The notes under the pieces are model-generated. The model made no database searches, was not told the DNA's origin, and saw only the letters and a list, made by a program, of their open reading frames with translations. The position numbers and the translations under genes were made by a program. Of a stretch of 41,665 nt of DNA, positions 16,222-24,762 are shown in pieces (position 1 is the stretch's first letter; each line of letters opens with the position of its first letter). The DNA is from Candidatus Eisenbergiella merdipullorum (GTDB lineage: Bacteria; Bacillota; Clostridia; Lachnospirales; Lachnospiraceae), in contig DWYY01000175.1 in the NCBI GenBank assembly GCA_019118445.1, forward strand, positions 1 to 41,665, written 5' to 3'.

Positions 16222-16914
16222 ATGGCAGCAGGCAATTCCGTAATGGACGAAATCAGGGAACAGCATAAAAAAATGAAGGGCAAAAGCCTGAAAGAAAAGT
16301 TTCAATATTTTTGGGAGTATTACAGGGTTGCTACCCTCATTATCATTTTGGCAGTCATTTTTGTGGCAAACCTGATCTATACGATCGTGACGGCAAAGGA
16401 CAGCGCATTCTATGCCATACTCATCAACGGTTATACAACTATGGACACGGAAACCTATATGGAAGGCTTTGAAGAATACGCACAGATCGATACGAAGCAA
16501 TATACCGCGACTCTGGAGGCCAATTTCACCATCGATGAAAATTCCATGGACAGTTACACCGCTGCGAACATTCAGAAGTTTGCCGCGCAGGTCGCCGCGA
16601 AGGAGCTGGACGCGATGTTCGCCGAGACGGATACTTTCCAGAAATATGCGGATAATGGATATCTGGGAAATCTGGAAGAACTTCTTCCGGCAGAAACCTT
16701 AGCCGCTTATAAAGACCGTCTTCTTTATGCAGACCTTCCGGATGACGACACGGAGGAAGAAGTCCCGGTGGGCGTTCAGGTTGCGGACTGCGCCTTCCTG
16801 CAGGAGTCTGGCGCCTATGCAGGCCAGGACGAGGTTTATTTCGGCGTTATTGTGAACAGCGAGCATGCGGATATGGCGGCAGAGTTCCTGGATTATATCT
16901 TTCAGGAATCCTGA
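16222..16914 (+). CDS. Membrane-anchored extracellular protein, unrecognised
   Basis: A 230-residue protein: a charged cytosolic N-terminus (EIREQHKKMKGKSLKEKFQY), one transmembrane helix at about 38-60, then an acidic external domain. The stretch KFAAQVAAKELDAMFAETDT and the following KYADNGYLGNLEELLP resemble the ligand-binding lobe of extracellular solute-binding proteins, but only a fragment of such a domain would fit the length. No lipobox is present. The ATG at 16222 follows AGAGGA; the upstream open frame overlaps the promoter, so longer starts are unlikely. Function is not assigned. A strong terminator follows. Confidence 0.6.
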   Translation: MAAGNSVMDEIREQHKKMKGKSLKEKFQYFWEYYRVATLIIILAVIFVANLIYTIVTAKDSAFYAILINGYTTMDTETYMEGFEEYAQIDTKQYTATLEANFTIDENSMDSYTAANIQKFAAQVAAKELDAMFAETDTFQKYADNGYLGNLEELLPAETLAAYKDRLLYADLPDDDTEEEVPVGVQVADCAFLQESGAYAGQDEVYFGVIVNSEHADMAAEFLDYIFQES

Positions 16915-16970
16915 GGATTCCGGCAGCAGCGCTCCGGACTGGAAAGCCTTGACATTTGCATAAACAGCAT

Positions 16971-17019
16971 AAAGCCCCGGCTTTTGCGATGCCTGAGCGC
17001 ATCCGAAAGCCGGGGTTTT
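16971..17019. terminator. Strong bidirectional terminator
   Basis: CCCCGGCTTT (16975-16984) pairs with AAAGCCGGGG (17006-17015), with an inner GATGC/GCATC stem. On the plus strand TTTT follows, and on the minus strand a TTT-rich tail. It ends the plus-strand gene and the gatB end of the aspS operon. Confidence 0.8.
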
Positions 17020-17055
17020 AAGTGATACAAATTCTTACATACGAAAGCTCCTTCT

Positions 17056-18489
17056 TTATGCCAGAAGCTCCTTCAGCAGACGGTTCACGGAAGCCGGATC
17101 GGCTTTTCCCTTCATCGCCTTCATGGTCTGGCCCACCAGGAATCCGAGGGCCTTTTCCTTGCCGCTGCGGTAGTCCGCAACGGACTTGGGATTGTCCGCG
17201 ATCACCTGTTCTATCACCGCGCGCAGCGCTCCCTCGTCGTTTACGGTCTTCAGTCCGTTTTCCTCGGCGTAAACCTGCGGATCCACATCCCGGTCATACA
17301 TGGCCTCAAAGATTTCCTTTGCCTGATTTCCGTTGATTTCCCTTCGGTCCGCCATCCCGATCAACTCCGCCAGATGCGCGGGAGAAAAACGGATCGATTC
17401 GGGTTCTTCCGCGTTTTCCTTCAGAAGGCGCATCGTCTCTCCCATCAGCCAGTTGGAAACCTTCTTGGGCTGACCGCAGAGGTCTGTGGCCTCTTCAAAT
17501 AGATCGGCCAGCGCCTTGGAGCCCGTGATGATCTCTATGTCATATTCTGGGATCTCATATTCCCTACGGTAACGCTCCATTTTCTCCGTCCTGAATTCCG
17601 GCAGTCCCTCCCGGATGCGTTCCAGCCATTCATCGCTGATAAAGACGGGAGGCAGATCGGGATCCGGGAAGTAGCGGTAATCCTTCGCGTCTTCCTTGGA
17701 ACGCATGGCATAGGAATACTCCTTGTTGTCATCCCACCGCCTTGTCTCCTGCACCACACTCTTTCCTTCCGAAAGAAGCTCTATCTGACGGGCTCTCTCC
17801 CCTTCCACAGCGCGGGCGATGGCCTTGAAGGAATTCAGGTTTTTCATTTCTGTCCGGGTGCCTAAGGTATCCGATCCCACTTCTCTGACGGAAAGGTTCA
17901 CGTCCGCGCGCATGCTGCCTTCCTGCAGCTTGCAGTCGGATGCGCCCAGATACTGGATGAGGAGCCGCAGCTTTTCCAGATAGGCGATCACCTCGTCCGC
18001 GCTGCGCATATCCGGCTCCGAGACGATTTCGATCAGAGGAACGCCGGAGCGGTTATAGTCCACCAGGGAAATGTCTTCCCATTCATCGTGGATCAGCTTT
18101 CCCGCGTCCTCCTCCATGTGGATCTCGTGGATTCCCACGTTTTTCTTTCCCGCCGCCGTTTCGATCTCCACATGCCCGTTTCTGCAGATGGGTAGATAGA
18201 GCTGGGAAATCTGATAGTTCTGCGGGTTATCCGGGTAAAAATAATTCTTCCGGTCAAACTTGCACAGGCGCGTGATCTCACATCCGGTCGCCAGTCCGAC
18301 CCCGACGGCGTATTCCACCACCTGTTTGTTCAGTACGGGAAGGGAACCGGGCATTCCCGTGCAGACCGGACAGGTGTGGGTGTTCGGAGCAGCCCCGAAC
18401 GCCGTGGAGCAGCCGCAGAATATCTTGGTTTTGGTGGCCAGTTCCACATGAACCTCCAGACCGATCACAGTTTCATATTGTTTTGACAT
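17056..18489 (-). CDS. gatB: Aspartyl/glutamyl-tRNA amidotransferase subunit B
   Basis: A 477-residue subunit that binds the mischarged tRNA and activates its aspartyl or glutamyl group by phosphorylation. Visible are GLEVHVELATKTKIFCGC followed by CPVC (the four-cysteine zinc site, about 24-42), the cradle region with YNRSGVPLIEIVSEPD, and a C-terminal YqeY-like helical tail. I chose the ATG at 18489 because GGAGGTTAAT precedes it; an ATG four codons earlier overlaps that SD. It is the last gene of the aspS-gatC-gatA-gatB operon and is followed by a strong terminator. Confidence 0.96.
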   Translation of the reverse strand: MSKQYETVIGLEVHVELATKTKIFCGCSTAFGAAPNTHTCPVCTGMPGSLPVLNKQVVEYAVGVGLATGCEITRLCKFDRKNYFYPDNPQNYQISQLYLPICRNGHVEIETAAGKKNVGIHEIHMEEDAGKLIHDEWEDISLVDYNRSGVPLIEIVSEPDMRSADEVIAYLEKLRLLIQYLGASDCKLQEGSMRADVNLSVREVGSDTLGTRTEMKNLNSFKAIARAVEGERARQIELLSEGKSVVQETRRWDDNKEYSYAMRSKEDAKDYRYFPDPDLPPVFISDEWLERIREGLPEFRTEKMERYRREYEIPEYDIEIITGSKALADLFEEATDLCGQPKKVSNWLMGETMRLLKENAEEPESIRFSPAHLAELIGMADRREINGNQAKEIFEAMYDRDVDPQVYAEENGLKTVNDEGALRAVIEQVIADNPKSVADYRSGKEKALGFLVGQTMKAMKGKADPASVNRLLKELLA

Positions 18490-18528
18490 ATTAACCTCCA
18501 TCCCTAAGCGTCACGATCCGCCTCTCCC

Positions 18529-19986
18529 TTACAAAGCCGGGCAGGCCGGAAAGCTTCCTCTCTCCAGTTCATACGCATACGCCGCGCGCAGCAGCTTCTT
18601 TTCCTGAAAGCAGTCCGCCACGAGCTGGACGCCGATGGGAAGGCCTTCTGAGCTGAGCCCGCAGGGAAGACTGATGCCGGGAAGCCCCGCCAGATTCGCG
18701 GAAATGGTATAAATATCGCCCAGGTACATCTGAAGCGGGTCAGTCAGGCTCTCTCCCAGCCTCGGCGCGGTAGTCGGCGCAACGGGGCCGAGGATGCAGT
18801 CATAACGGGAAAAGGCATCGTCAAAGGCCTTTTTGATCATCGCCTTGACCCTGAGCGCCTTCAGATAATACGCGTCATAATAACCAGAGCTTAAAACAAA
18901 GGAACCGAGCATGATACGCCGCTTCACTTCCGCGCCGAACCCTTGGGAACGGGTTCTTTTATACATGTCATGGAGACCGTCATATTCCGGCGCGCGGTAG
19001 CCGTATTTGATCCCGTCAAAGCGTTCCAGATTGGAGGAAGCCTCTGCCGACGCGATGGTATAATAGGCCGGGATGGCGTATTCCACCAGGCTCAGGTCGA
19101 ATTCCTCCACCTCCGCCCCCAGCTCCGCCAGTTTCTGAGCGGCATCCAGGACGGCTTTTTTCACTTCCGCATCCAGCCCTTCCGTAAAATAATCCCGCGG
19201 GATGCCGATGCGCAGCCCCTTCGCATCCGTAAGGAGCGCCGACATGAAATCCGTATTTCTCTCCATACTGGTGGAATCCAGCATGTCACGTCCGCTGATG
19301 GCCTCCAGCACGGCCGCGCAGTCCGCCACATCCCTGCATAAGGGCCCGATCTGATCCAGCGAGGAGCCGTAGGCGATCAGCCCGTTTCTGGAAACCGTCC
19401 CGTAGGTAGGCTTCATACCCACCACGCCGCAGAATCCGGCAGGCTGACGGATCGATCCACCCGTATCGCTTCCCAGCGCCAGAAAGGCTTCTCCTGCCGC
19501 CACCGCAGCTGCAGAACCGCCCGAAGAGCCGCCCGGCACATGCTCTGGATCCCAGGGGTTCCTGGTCACGCCGAAGGCACTGGTTTCCGTGGTTGAGCCC
19601 ATGGCAAATTCATCCATGTTGGTCTTGCCGATGATCACGCATCCGGCTTCTTCCAGCTTTTTCACCGCAAAGGCGCTGTAGGGCGGGAAGAAGTCCGCAA
19701 GGATCTTCGACGCACAGGTAGTCCTTCTGCCCTCTGTGCAGATATTGTCCTTCACAGCCGCGGGCACGCCTGCCAGCGGTCCGCCGAGTGTTCCTTCCTC
19801 TATTTTTTTCTGCACCTCATCCGCCTGCTTCAGGGCGCTTTCCCGATCCATGCTGATATAGCATCCAAGCTGTCCTTCTTTTTTCTCTATCTGTTCAAAT
19901 ACTGCCTCCACCGCTTCCCGGCAGGAGACTTCCTTCTGTTTGATCTGTTCGGCCAACTGCAGGGCCGTACTGTCCAATAAGCTCAT
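18529..19986 (-). CDS. gatA: Aspartyl/glutamyl-tRNA amidotransferase subunit A
   Basis: A 485-residue glutaminase subunit of the amidase-signature family that supplies ammonia to GatB. The Ser-cisSer-Lys triad is visible as K79 (AAVKDN), S154 (PGGSSGGS) and S178 (SDTGGSIR), at the same positions as in the Staphylococcus aureus enzyme as I recall it. The protein is of the usual length and intact. It lies between gatC and gatB with short gaps (48 and 39 bp), consistent with a single transcript and a GatCAB heterotrimer. Confidence 0.97.
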   Translation of the reverse strand: MSLLDSTALQLAEQIKQKEVSCREAVEAVFEQIEKKEGQLGCYISMDRESALKQADEVQKKIEEGTLGGPLAGVPAAVKDNICTEGRRTTCASKILADFFPPYSAFAVKKLEEAGCVIIGKTNMDEFAMGSTTETSAFGVTRNPWDPEHVPGGSSGGSAAAVAAGEAFLALGSDTGGSIRQPAGFCGVVGMKPTYGTVSRNGLIAYGSSLDQIGPLCRDVADCAAVLEAISGRDMLDSTSMERNTDFMSALLTDAKGLRIGIPRDYFTEGLDAEVKKAVLDAAQKLAELGAEVEEFDLSLVEYAIPAYYTIASAEASSNLERFDGIKYGYRAPEYDGLHDMYKRTRSQGFGAEVKRRIMLGSFVLSSGYYDAYYLKALRVKAMIKKAFDDAFSRYDCILGPVAPTTAPRLGESLTDPLQMYLGDIYTISANLAGLPGISLPCGLSSEGLPIGVQLVADCFQEKKLLRAAYAYELERGSFPACPAL

Positions 19987-20034
19987 ATTTCTCCTTTTTT
20001 CCCGCGCGTTTTGCGCATCCTGTGCGTTTCCGGT

Positions 20035-20328
20035 TCACTCTACGGTCCTGGGGACCTTGAACATACCGTCCTTGACGCCGGGCGCGTTTGCCAGCAGCGC
20101 ATCTCTCTCGTCCGTTCCCGTCACCACATCCTCCCGGAACACGTTGACCGTATCGAACACATGGGTCAGGGGTTCCACGCCCTGCGTATCAAGCTCATTC
20201 AGCTTGTCGATATAATCAAGCATGCGGCCCATGTCCGCCTTCGCCTGCTCTTTTTCCTCTCCCGACAGCTCCAGCTTCGCCAGGATTCCTACATAATCGA
20301 TCGTTTCATCACTGATCTGATGTGCCAT
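20035..20328 (-). CDS. gatC: Aspartyl/glutamyl-tRNA amidotransferase subunit C
   Basis: A 97-residue subunit that wraps around GatA and links it to GatB. The sequence shows the GatC pattern: ISDETIDYVGILAKLELS at the N-terminus, a central helix MLDYIDKLNELDT, and the DVFR-like VFREDVV tail. The ATG at 20328 is preceded by GGAGGTTGCA; an in-frame ATG four codons upstream overlaps the SD and is less likely. It starts 15 bp after the aspS stop. Confidence 0.95.
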   Translation of the reverse strand: MAHQISDETIDYVGILAKLELSGEEKEQAKADMGRMLDYIDKLNELDTQGVEPLTHVFDTVNVFREDVVTGTDERDALLANAPGVKDGMFKVPRTVE

Positions 20329-20343
20329 TGCAACCTCCATTCA

Positions 20344-21675
20344 TCAAGGCTCCAGCCTGCTCATATCTCTGGGGAACAGGGTGGTCCGTCTCACATTATC
20401 ATCTCCAACCAGTTTCATGGTGAAGCGCTCCAGGCCGATGCCAAGACCTCCGTGCGGCGGAAGGCCGTATTTGAAGGCCATCAGGTAATGCTCCATCCCT
20501 TCCGTGGTCATGCCGCGCCGCTCGATCTTTTCCAGAAGCATGTTGTAATCATGGATCCTCTGGCCGCCCGTAGTGATTTCCATGCCCTTATAGAGACAGT
20601 CAAAGCTCAGGGTGTAGGTGGAATCAGTGGGATCGTCCATCGCATAGAAGGGGCGCTTCTTGCTGGGATAATGGGTGACGAATACGAAATCAGAACCGCA
20701 TTCCTCCTGGAAATATCTTCCGATGAGGGCTTCCTCCTCCGGCTCCAGATCATAGGGGTTGCGGATGGGGCGGTTGTACTTTTCACTCACCAGTCTCTTG
20801 GCTTCGTCAAAACGCACATAGGGGATGCGTGTCACATCCGGAAGGGTAATGGACAGAAGAGAAAGCTCCCTCCCGTAATCCCGCTTCAGGATTTCCATCA
20901 CTCTGCCCAGCACTCCGGTCTCCATCGCCATCACATCTTCAAATCCGTCGATATAGCCCATTTCAAAATCCAGGGATGTATATTCATTCAAATGCCGCTT
21001 TGTGTTGTGCTTCTCCGCCCGGAAAACGGGGGCCGTCTCAAATACCCGGTCGAACACGCCCACCATCATCTGCTTGTAGAACTGTGGGCTCTGTGCCAGC
21101 ACGGCGGGATGATGGAAATAATCCAGCTTGAAGATATTTGCTCCGCCTTCCGCTCCCTTGGCGCCAATCTTGGGCGTATGGATCTCTGTAAAACCCTGTT
21201 CGGTCAGATAATCCCGGAATCCTCTCACGATCCCTTCCTGAATCCGGAATCTGGCGCGCTCTCTGATATTGCGCAGGGAAACAGGCCTCAGGTCCAGGCT
21301 GGTTTCCAAGGAAATGTTCATTTTTGCCTTGGCAATGGGAATGGGCAGGGGCGCCGCTGGACGGGAAAGCACCGTAACGCGCTTTAAGTGGATCTCTATC
21401 CCGCCCGGCGCTTTTTCTGACGCTGCCAGCGTTCCATACGCTTTGACCGTATCCGCTTCCTTCAGCTCCTTGATCGGGAAATCCGCAGCGGATTCCTCAT
21501 AAACGCACTGGAGAAGTCCCTCTCTTTTGCGCAGGATGACGAATGCCACTGTTCCCATATCGCGGATCGTATGAATAGCTCCTGTGACGCATACCTCTTC
21601 CCCAAGAAGCTGCGGGTCCAGAAGGTCTGAAATTTCAAGTGTCTTTTTTTCGGTGGGGGAAGTTAAGAATTGCAT
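20344..21675 (-). CDS. aspS: Archaeal-type, probably non-discriminating aspartyl-tRNA synthetase
   Basis: A 443-residue class IIb synthetase, much shorter than bacterial AspRS (about 590) because the bacterial GAD insertion is absent. It has an N-terminal OB-fold anticodon domain (about 20-105), motif 2 (FETAPVFRAEKHNTKRHLNE) and motif 3 (GLGIGLERFTM). This is the archaeal/eukaryal-type architecture sometimes called AspS2. Followed directly by gatC, gatA and gatB, it probably makes Asp-tRNA(Asn) for amidation to Asn-tRNA(Asn); a separate bacterial-type AspRS may exist elsewhere. A T-box leader controls it. Confidence 0.92.
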   Translation of the reverse strand: MQFLTSPTEKKTLEISDLLDPQLLGEEVCVTGAIHTIRDMGTVAFVILRKREGLLQCVYEESAADFPIKELKEADTVKAYGTLAASEKAPGGIEIHLKRVTVLSRPAAPLPIPIAKAKMNISLETSLDLRPVSLRNIRERARFRIQEGIVRGFRDYLTEQGFTEIHTPKIGAKGAEGGANIFKLDYFHHPAVLAQSPQFYKQMMVGVFDRVFETAPVFRAEKHNTKRHLNEYTSLDFEMGYIDGFEDVMAMETGVLGRVMEILKRDYGRELSLLSITLPDVTRIPYVRFDEAKRLVSEKYNRPIRNPYDLEPEEEALIGRYFQEECGSDFVFVTHYPSKKRPFYAMDDPTDSTYTLSFDCLYKGMEITTGGQRIHDYNMLLEKIERRGMTTEGMEHYLMAFKYGLPPHGGLGIGLERFTMKLVGDDNVRRTTLFPRDMSRLEP

Positions 21676-21821
21676 GATGCTTGGTCTCCTTTGGTTTGCT
21701 GGTTATCAGGTTCCGGCTGCGGGGCGAAATATGGGGAGTTCCCTCAGAGAAGTGCGGCCTCAGATATGCTGTCCCTGACTGGAGGGCCGTGCGGGCATAG
21801 CTGCCCGGCTTGCTGCTCACG

Positions 21822-21856
21822 AAAAAAAAATCCCGGAATGCTTTCACATTCCGGGA
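21822..21856 (-). terminator. T-box attenuator terminator before aspS
   Basis: On the minus strand TCCCGGAATG (21856-21847) pairs with CATTCCGGGA (21840-21831), followed by eight or more T (21830-21822). Confidence 0.9.
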
Positions 21857-22137
21857 CGGACTCTCATAGTTCCGCGGTACCACCCGCATTGACAAGGCGG
21901 CATTTCCAACAAAATGCTTCTTCGCCTTATCCACTCTTACGCTTAACGCGCGTTCACGTATTACCCTACGCTTCTGCCTGCAGAACAGATCCTTCATCTG
22001 ACGGGCAGTACTTTCAGATAATCGGCTCCCGGGTGTTCCCACAACCAGCTTTCACAAGCAGCGTTCTCAGTCGGTGACGCCGCATTCCTGTCGCTTCCCC
22101 TGATCAGAGTCCCGTTCAATGCCTTTCAAAAATTCAT
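21822..22137 (-). ncRNA. T-box riboswitch leader of the aspS-gatCAB operon
   Basis: On the minus strand the antiterminator motif GCGGGTGGTACCGCGGA (about 21887-21871) is a near-consensus T-box, followed by the terminator at 21856-21822. In stem I, AGAACGC and a GCT-n-AGC stem with a TTGTGAA loop precede GGGAACACCC (about 22040-22031), where AAC followed by A (22037-22034) is my candidate specifier, an asparagine codon. That fits an operon making Asn-tRNA. A T-box upstream of AspRS2-GatCAB has been described in Clostridium acetobutylicum. Motifs are seen; the specifier is inferred. Confidence 0.88.
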
Positions 22138-22143
22138 GAAAAG

Positions 22144-22172
22144 ATGTTATCACAGTGCTTTTGAAAATGCAA
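22144..22172 (-). promoter_or_regulatory. Promoter of the T-box-aspS-gatCAB operon
   Basis: On the minus strand TTGCAT (22172-22167), 17 bp, TAACAT (22149-22144), with an upstream TGa (extended -10). It diverges from the antitoxin RNA promoter about 22 bp away. Confidence 0.7.
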
Positions 22173-22193
22173 GTGCTTTTTTTGAAAAAAATT

Positions 22194-22222
22194 TTGCAAT
22201 TCGGAAATTCCCGTGCTATAAT
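22194..22222 (+). promoter_or_regulatory. Promoter of the putative antitoxin RNA
   Basis: TTGCAA (22194-22199), 17 bp, and a perfect TATAAT (22217-22222). No protein-coding frame follows on this strand, and the transcript would run head-on into the toxin mRNA. Confidence 0.8.
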
Positions 22223-22228
22223 CAGGAC

Positions 22229-22340
22229 ATAAAGGAACAACCGTCCCACAAGGGGGTTGACCAGTATGTAGATAACAGAAAAGTTACTTGATACCGGGCA
22301 AGTATACAAGGGTGGCTTTTCTGTTATCTTTGTATTAATA
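22229..22340 (+). ncRNA. Putative antisense RNA antitoxin of a type I system
   Basis: The predicted transcript starts at about 22229 and overlaps the 3' region of the toxin mRNA. Its start, GGAACAACCGT (22234-22244), can fold with GGGGGTTG. A 14-bp stem, AGATAACAGAAAAG (22270-22283) with CTTTTCTGTTATCT (22316-22329), is followed by TTGTATT and could end transcription on either strand. The toxin RNA would share this stem in reverse complement, so the two RNAs pair over about 70 bases or more. Longer read-through into the toxin coding region is possible. Confidence 0.6.
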
Positions 22341-22497
22341 ACCGAAAAGCTACTGACAGATCTGTAAGATCAGAGTCAGTAACGCAATGAGAAACATTCC
22401 AAAAGATATTAAATCTCTGAAATCAAATCTCATATGTATCACCTCCCCTCTTATATAAGCTGGGAGGCCAACGCCCTTGCAGGGACACGGTTGTTCC
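22234..22497. repeat. Inverted repeats bounding the toxin-antitoxin locus
   Basis: GGAACAACCGT at 22234-22244 is repeated inverted at 22487-22497. The similarity continues inward: CCCACAAGGGGGTTGACC versus GTCCCTGCAAGGGCGTTGGCC, over about 32 bases per arm. Both arms begin just downstream of a TATAAT box, so the toxin and antisense RNAs should have nearly the same 5' sequence and fold. Confidence 0.75.
22350..22433 (-). CDS. Type I toxin, putative holin-like small hydrophobic peptide
   Basis: A 27-residue peptide, too short for routine gene finding. It begins MRFDFRDLISFGMF, continues LIALLTLILQ and ends ICQ: a short charged N-terminus followed by a single membrane-spanning helix. The FGMFLIALLTLI core matches the putative holin-like toxins and the TxpA/BsrG type (FGxLLIALLTLI). 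The ribosome site GGGGAGGTGAT lies 8 bases before the ATG at 22433 and is near-perfect. It has its own promoter (22506-22534) and a convergent antisense RNA. Known members depolarise or damage the cell envelope when unregulated. The family assignment is by eye but the gene organisation supports it strongly. Confidence 0.8.
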   Translation of the reverse strand: MRFDFRDLISFGMFLIALLTLILQICQ

Positions 22498-22505
22498 ATG
22501 GAAAT

Positions 22506-22534
22506 ATTATATCATGTATATGAAACGTTGTCTT
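22506..22534 (-). promoter_or_regulatory. Promoter of the toxin mRNA
   Basis: On the minus strand TATAAT (22511-22506) has a TGa extension and AAGACA (22534-22529) at a 17-bp spacing. Transcription would start close to 22499, at the edge of the inverted repeat, giving a leader of about 65 bases with a GCAAGGGC-type hairpin before the ribosome site. Confidence 0.7.
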
Positions 22535-22576
22535 TGAAGGCAAAATTCAATTTCCGGCGGTCCTGCAGGCATCTGC

Positions 22577-23794
22577 CTACAGCGCCTTGATGCGGTCCAC
22601 GGCCTGTACTGTATTTTCATAGGTGCCGAAGGCCGTCAAGCGGAAATAGTGCTCTCCGCTGGGGCCGAATCCGGAACCGGGCGTACCCACCACATGGGCC
22701 TTTTCCAGAAGATAGTCAAAGAACTCCCAGCTTGTCATCTGATCCGGCGTCTTCAGCCACACATAAGGGGAATTGACTCCGCCGTACACCTCGTATCCCG
22801 CTTCCTTCAGGCCGTTCAGGATATAGGAGGCATTCTTCATATATCTGCCTACCATCTCACGGATCTGAGCCTGTCCTTCGGGCGTATAGACAGCCTCTCC
22901 GGCACGCTGCACGATATAGGGCGCGCCGTTGTACTTGGTGCCATGTCTTCTGGCCCAGAGGGCGTTCAGGGACACGCCGTTCTCATCCTTCAGATCTTTC
23001 GGCACGACTGTATATGCCAGACGCAGCCCAGTAAATCCGGCGTTCTTGGAAAAGGAACGCAGCTCAATGGCACAGGTTCTGGCTCCTTCACACTCATAAA
23101 TGCTGTGGGGAATGTCCTCCTGGGAAATATAGGCTTCATATGCCGCATCAAAGATGATCACACAGCCCTCCCTGTTGGCATAATCCACCCATTCCTGGAG
23201 CTGGGCTTTCGTCAGGGTCTCTCCTGTGGGATTGTTGGGGAAGCACAGGTAGATCATATCCGGTCTTTCCTTGGGAAGCTCCGGCACGAAACCGTTTTCT
23301 GCGGTACAGGGCATATAGATCACGTCGCTCCAAGTCTCAGTGGCAGCATCATATATGCCGGTCCTGCCCGCCATCACGTTGGAATCCACATAGACTGGAT
23401 AGACGGGATCGCAGACCGCGATCCTGCTGTCCGCCGCAAAAATCTCCTGGATGTTGGCGGAATCCGACTTGGCTCCATCGGAAACGAAGATCTCGTCCAC
23501 GTCAATCTTGCAGCCCCTCGCCTGAAAATCATTCTCCGCGATCGCCTTTCTCAAAAATTCATAGCCGAGATCAGGCGCATAGCCGTGGAAGGTTGCCGCA
23601 TTCCCCATCTCGTCCACAGCGCGGTGGAGAGCGGCGATCACCGCAGGCGGCAGGGGCTGCGTCACGTCCCCGATCCCCAGACGGATAACGGTTTCTTCCG
23701 GATGCGCAGCCGCGTAAGCGTTCACCTTTTTCCCAATGGTAGAAAAAAGATAGCTTCCGGGCAGTTTCAGATAATTTTCATTCACTCGAAACAT
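22577..23794 (-). CDS. dapL: LL-diaminopimelate aminotransferase
   Basis: A 405-residue fold-type I PLP enzyme that converts tetrahydrodipicolinate to LL-diaminopimelate in one step, bypassing the acylated routes. Signatures are [15 protein letters not shown] at the N-terminus, [25 protein letters not shown], and [15 protein letters not shown] with the PLP lysine. The length is usual for DapL, and the N-terminal [16 protein letters not shown] is distinctive. It follows dapF by 31 bp on the minus strand, so the two consecutive steps of lysine and peptidoglycan precursor synthesis are co-encoded. The toxin locus lies just past its stop. Confidence 0.95.
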   Translation of the reverse strand: MFRVNENYLKLPGSYLFSTIGKKVNAYAAAHPEETVIRLGIGDVTQPLPPAVIAALHRAVDEMGNAATFHGYAPDLGYEFLRKAIAENDFQARGCKIDVDEIFVSDGAKSDSANIQEIFAADSRIAVCDPVYPVYVDSNVMAGRTGIYDAATETWSDVIYMPCTAENGFVPELPKERPDMIYLCFPNNPTGETLTKAQLQEWVDYANREGCVIIFDAAYEAYISQEDIPHSIYECEGARTCAIELRSFSKNAGFTGLRLAYTVVPKDLKDENGVSLNALWARRHGTKYNGAPYIVQRAGEAVYTPEGQAQIREMVGRYMKNASYILNGLKEAGYEVYGGVNSPYVWLKTPDQMTSWEFFDYLLEKAHVVGTPGSGFGPSGEHYFRLTAFGTYENTVQAVDRIKAL

Positions 23795-23825
23795 AAGTCA
23801 GATTTTCTCCTTTTCGTATTTTCTT

Positions 23826-24677
23826 TTATTTCTGATATTCCACACAGCCTTCAAACACTTCTACGGCAGGGCCTGTCATGAAGATTTCTCCCGTATTTTC
23901 ATCCCATTCGATCTGAAGCTCCCCGCCCAGCACGCGGACGGTGACGTTCCTTTCCGTCAGATCGTTCAGCACGCAGGCCGTGACAGCCGCGCAGCAGCCG
24001 GTCCCGCAGGCCAGCGTTTCCCCGCTGCCCCGCTCCCATACACGCAGCTGTATGGTATGCCGGTCGATCACACGGATGAATTCCGTATTCACGCGCTCCG
24101 GGAACATGGAATGATCCTCAAATTTCGGACCGATCTGCTCTAACGGCAGGCTTTCCACATCATCGGCCAGCACGACCGCATGGGGGTTCCCCATGGAAAC
24201 ACAGGTCATCTGCCACTGCCTTCCCGCCAGGAAAACGGGCATATCCAGCACCTGTTCCTCATTGGAAAGCACCGGGATCTCTGATGCCTTCAAAACCGGA
24301 CGGCCCATGTTCACCCGCACCCGCTCCACCTTTCCGTTTTCCACGTACAGCTCCAGGCGTTTCACGCTTCCCGCGCTCACCACCGTGATCTCCGTCTTAT
24401 CCGTCATGTGCCGGTCGTACACAAATTTCGCCACACAGCGGATCCCGTTTCCGCACATCTGTGCCCGGCTCCCGTCCGCATTATACATCTCCATCTCAAA
24501 ATCCGCCTCCTGCGACGGATTGATGAAAATGACACCATCCCCGCCGATACCGAAATGGCGGTCGCTCATCTTCCTGACAAATTCCGGCTTCTCCTCCTGC
24601 GGGACCTTCCAGGCGGAACCGTCAATGTAAATATAATCGTTGCCGCATCCCTGCATTTTGGTAAAATCTATTTTCAT
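23826..24677 (-). CDS. dapF: Diaminopimelate epimerase
   Basis: A 283-residue cofactor-free racemase that converts LL- to meso-diaminopimelate for lysine and peptidoglycan. The two catalytic cysteines are visible: C75 in AQMCGNGIRC and C224 in TLACGTGCCA. The open frame begins at 24725, but I chose the ATG at 24677 because GGAGGAAAG precedes it and the protein then begins MKIDFTKMQGCGNDYIYID, the normal N-terminus. It lies 85 bp after the ANTAR gene with no clear promoter in the gap, so read-through from glnA is possible. Confidence 0.96.
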   Translation of the reverse strand: MKIDFTKMQGCGNDYIYIDGSAWKVPQEEKPEFVRKMSDRHFGIGGDGVIFINPSQEADFEMEMYNADGSRAQMCGNGIRCVAKFVYDRHMTDKTEITVVSAGSVKRLELYVENGKVERVRVNMGRPVLKASEIPVLSNEEQVLDMPVFLAGRQWQMTCVSMGNPHAVVLADDVESLPLEQIGPKFEDHSMFPERVNTEFIRVIDRHTIQLRVWERGSGETLACGTGCCAAVTACVLNDLTERNVTVRVLGGELQIEWDENTGEIFMTGPAVEVFEGCVEYQK

Positions 24678-24762
24678 CTTTCCTCCATTTCTGAGCCTTT
24701 CCCTTCCGCACAGCATTTCTGTCATACATTCTGCCGCCGCATATTCCAGCCGGCACGCCTAG

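Noticed and set aside
20011-21387. 458-codon plus-strand frame opposite aspS and gatC
   Set aside because: It is a shadow frame over recognised synthetase motifs and has no promoter or ribosome site.
21635-22042. 135-codon minus-strand frame within the aspS leader
   Set aside because: It runs through the T-box structure and terminator, and its translation matches nothing. The RNA motif is decisive.
22229-22497. MITE or transposon reading of the inverted repeats at the toxin locus
   Set aside because: The repeats begin just inside two promoters and match transcript starts, and no target duplication is visible, so a toxin-antitoxin explanation is preferred. Mobility is not excluded.
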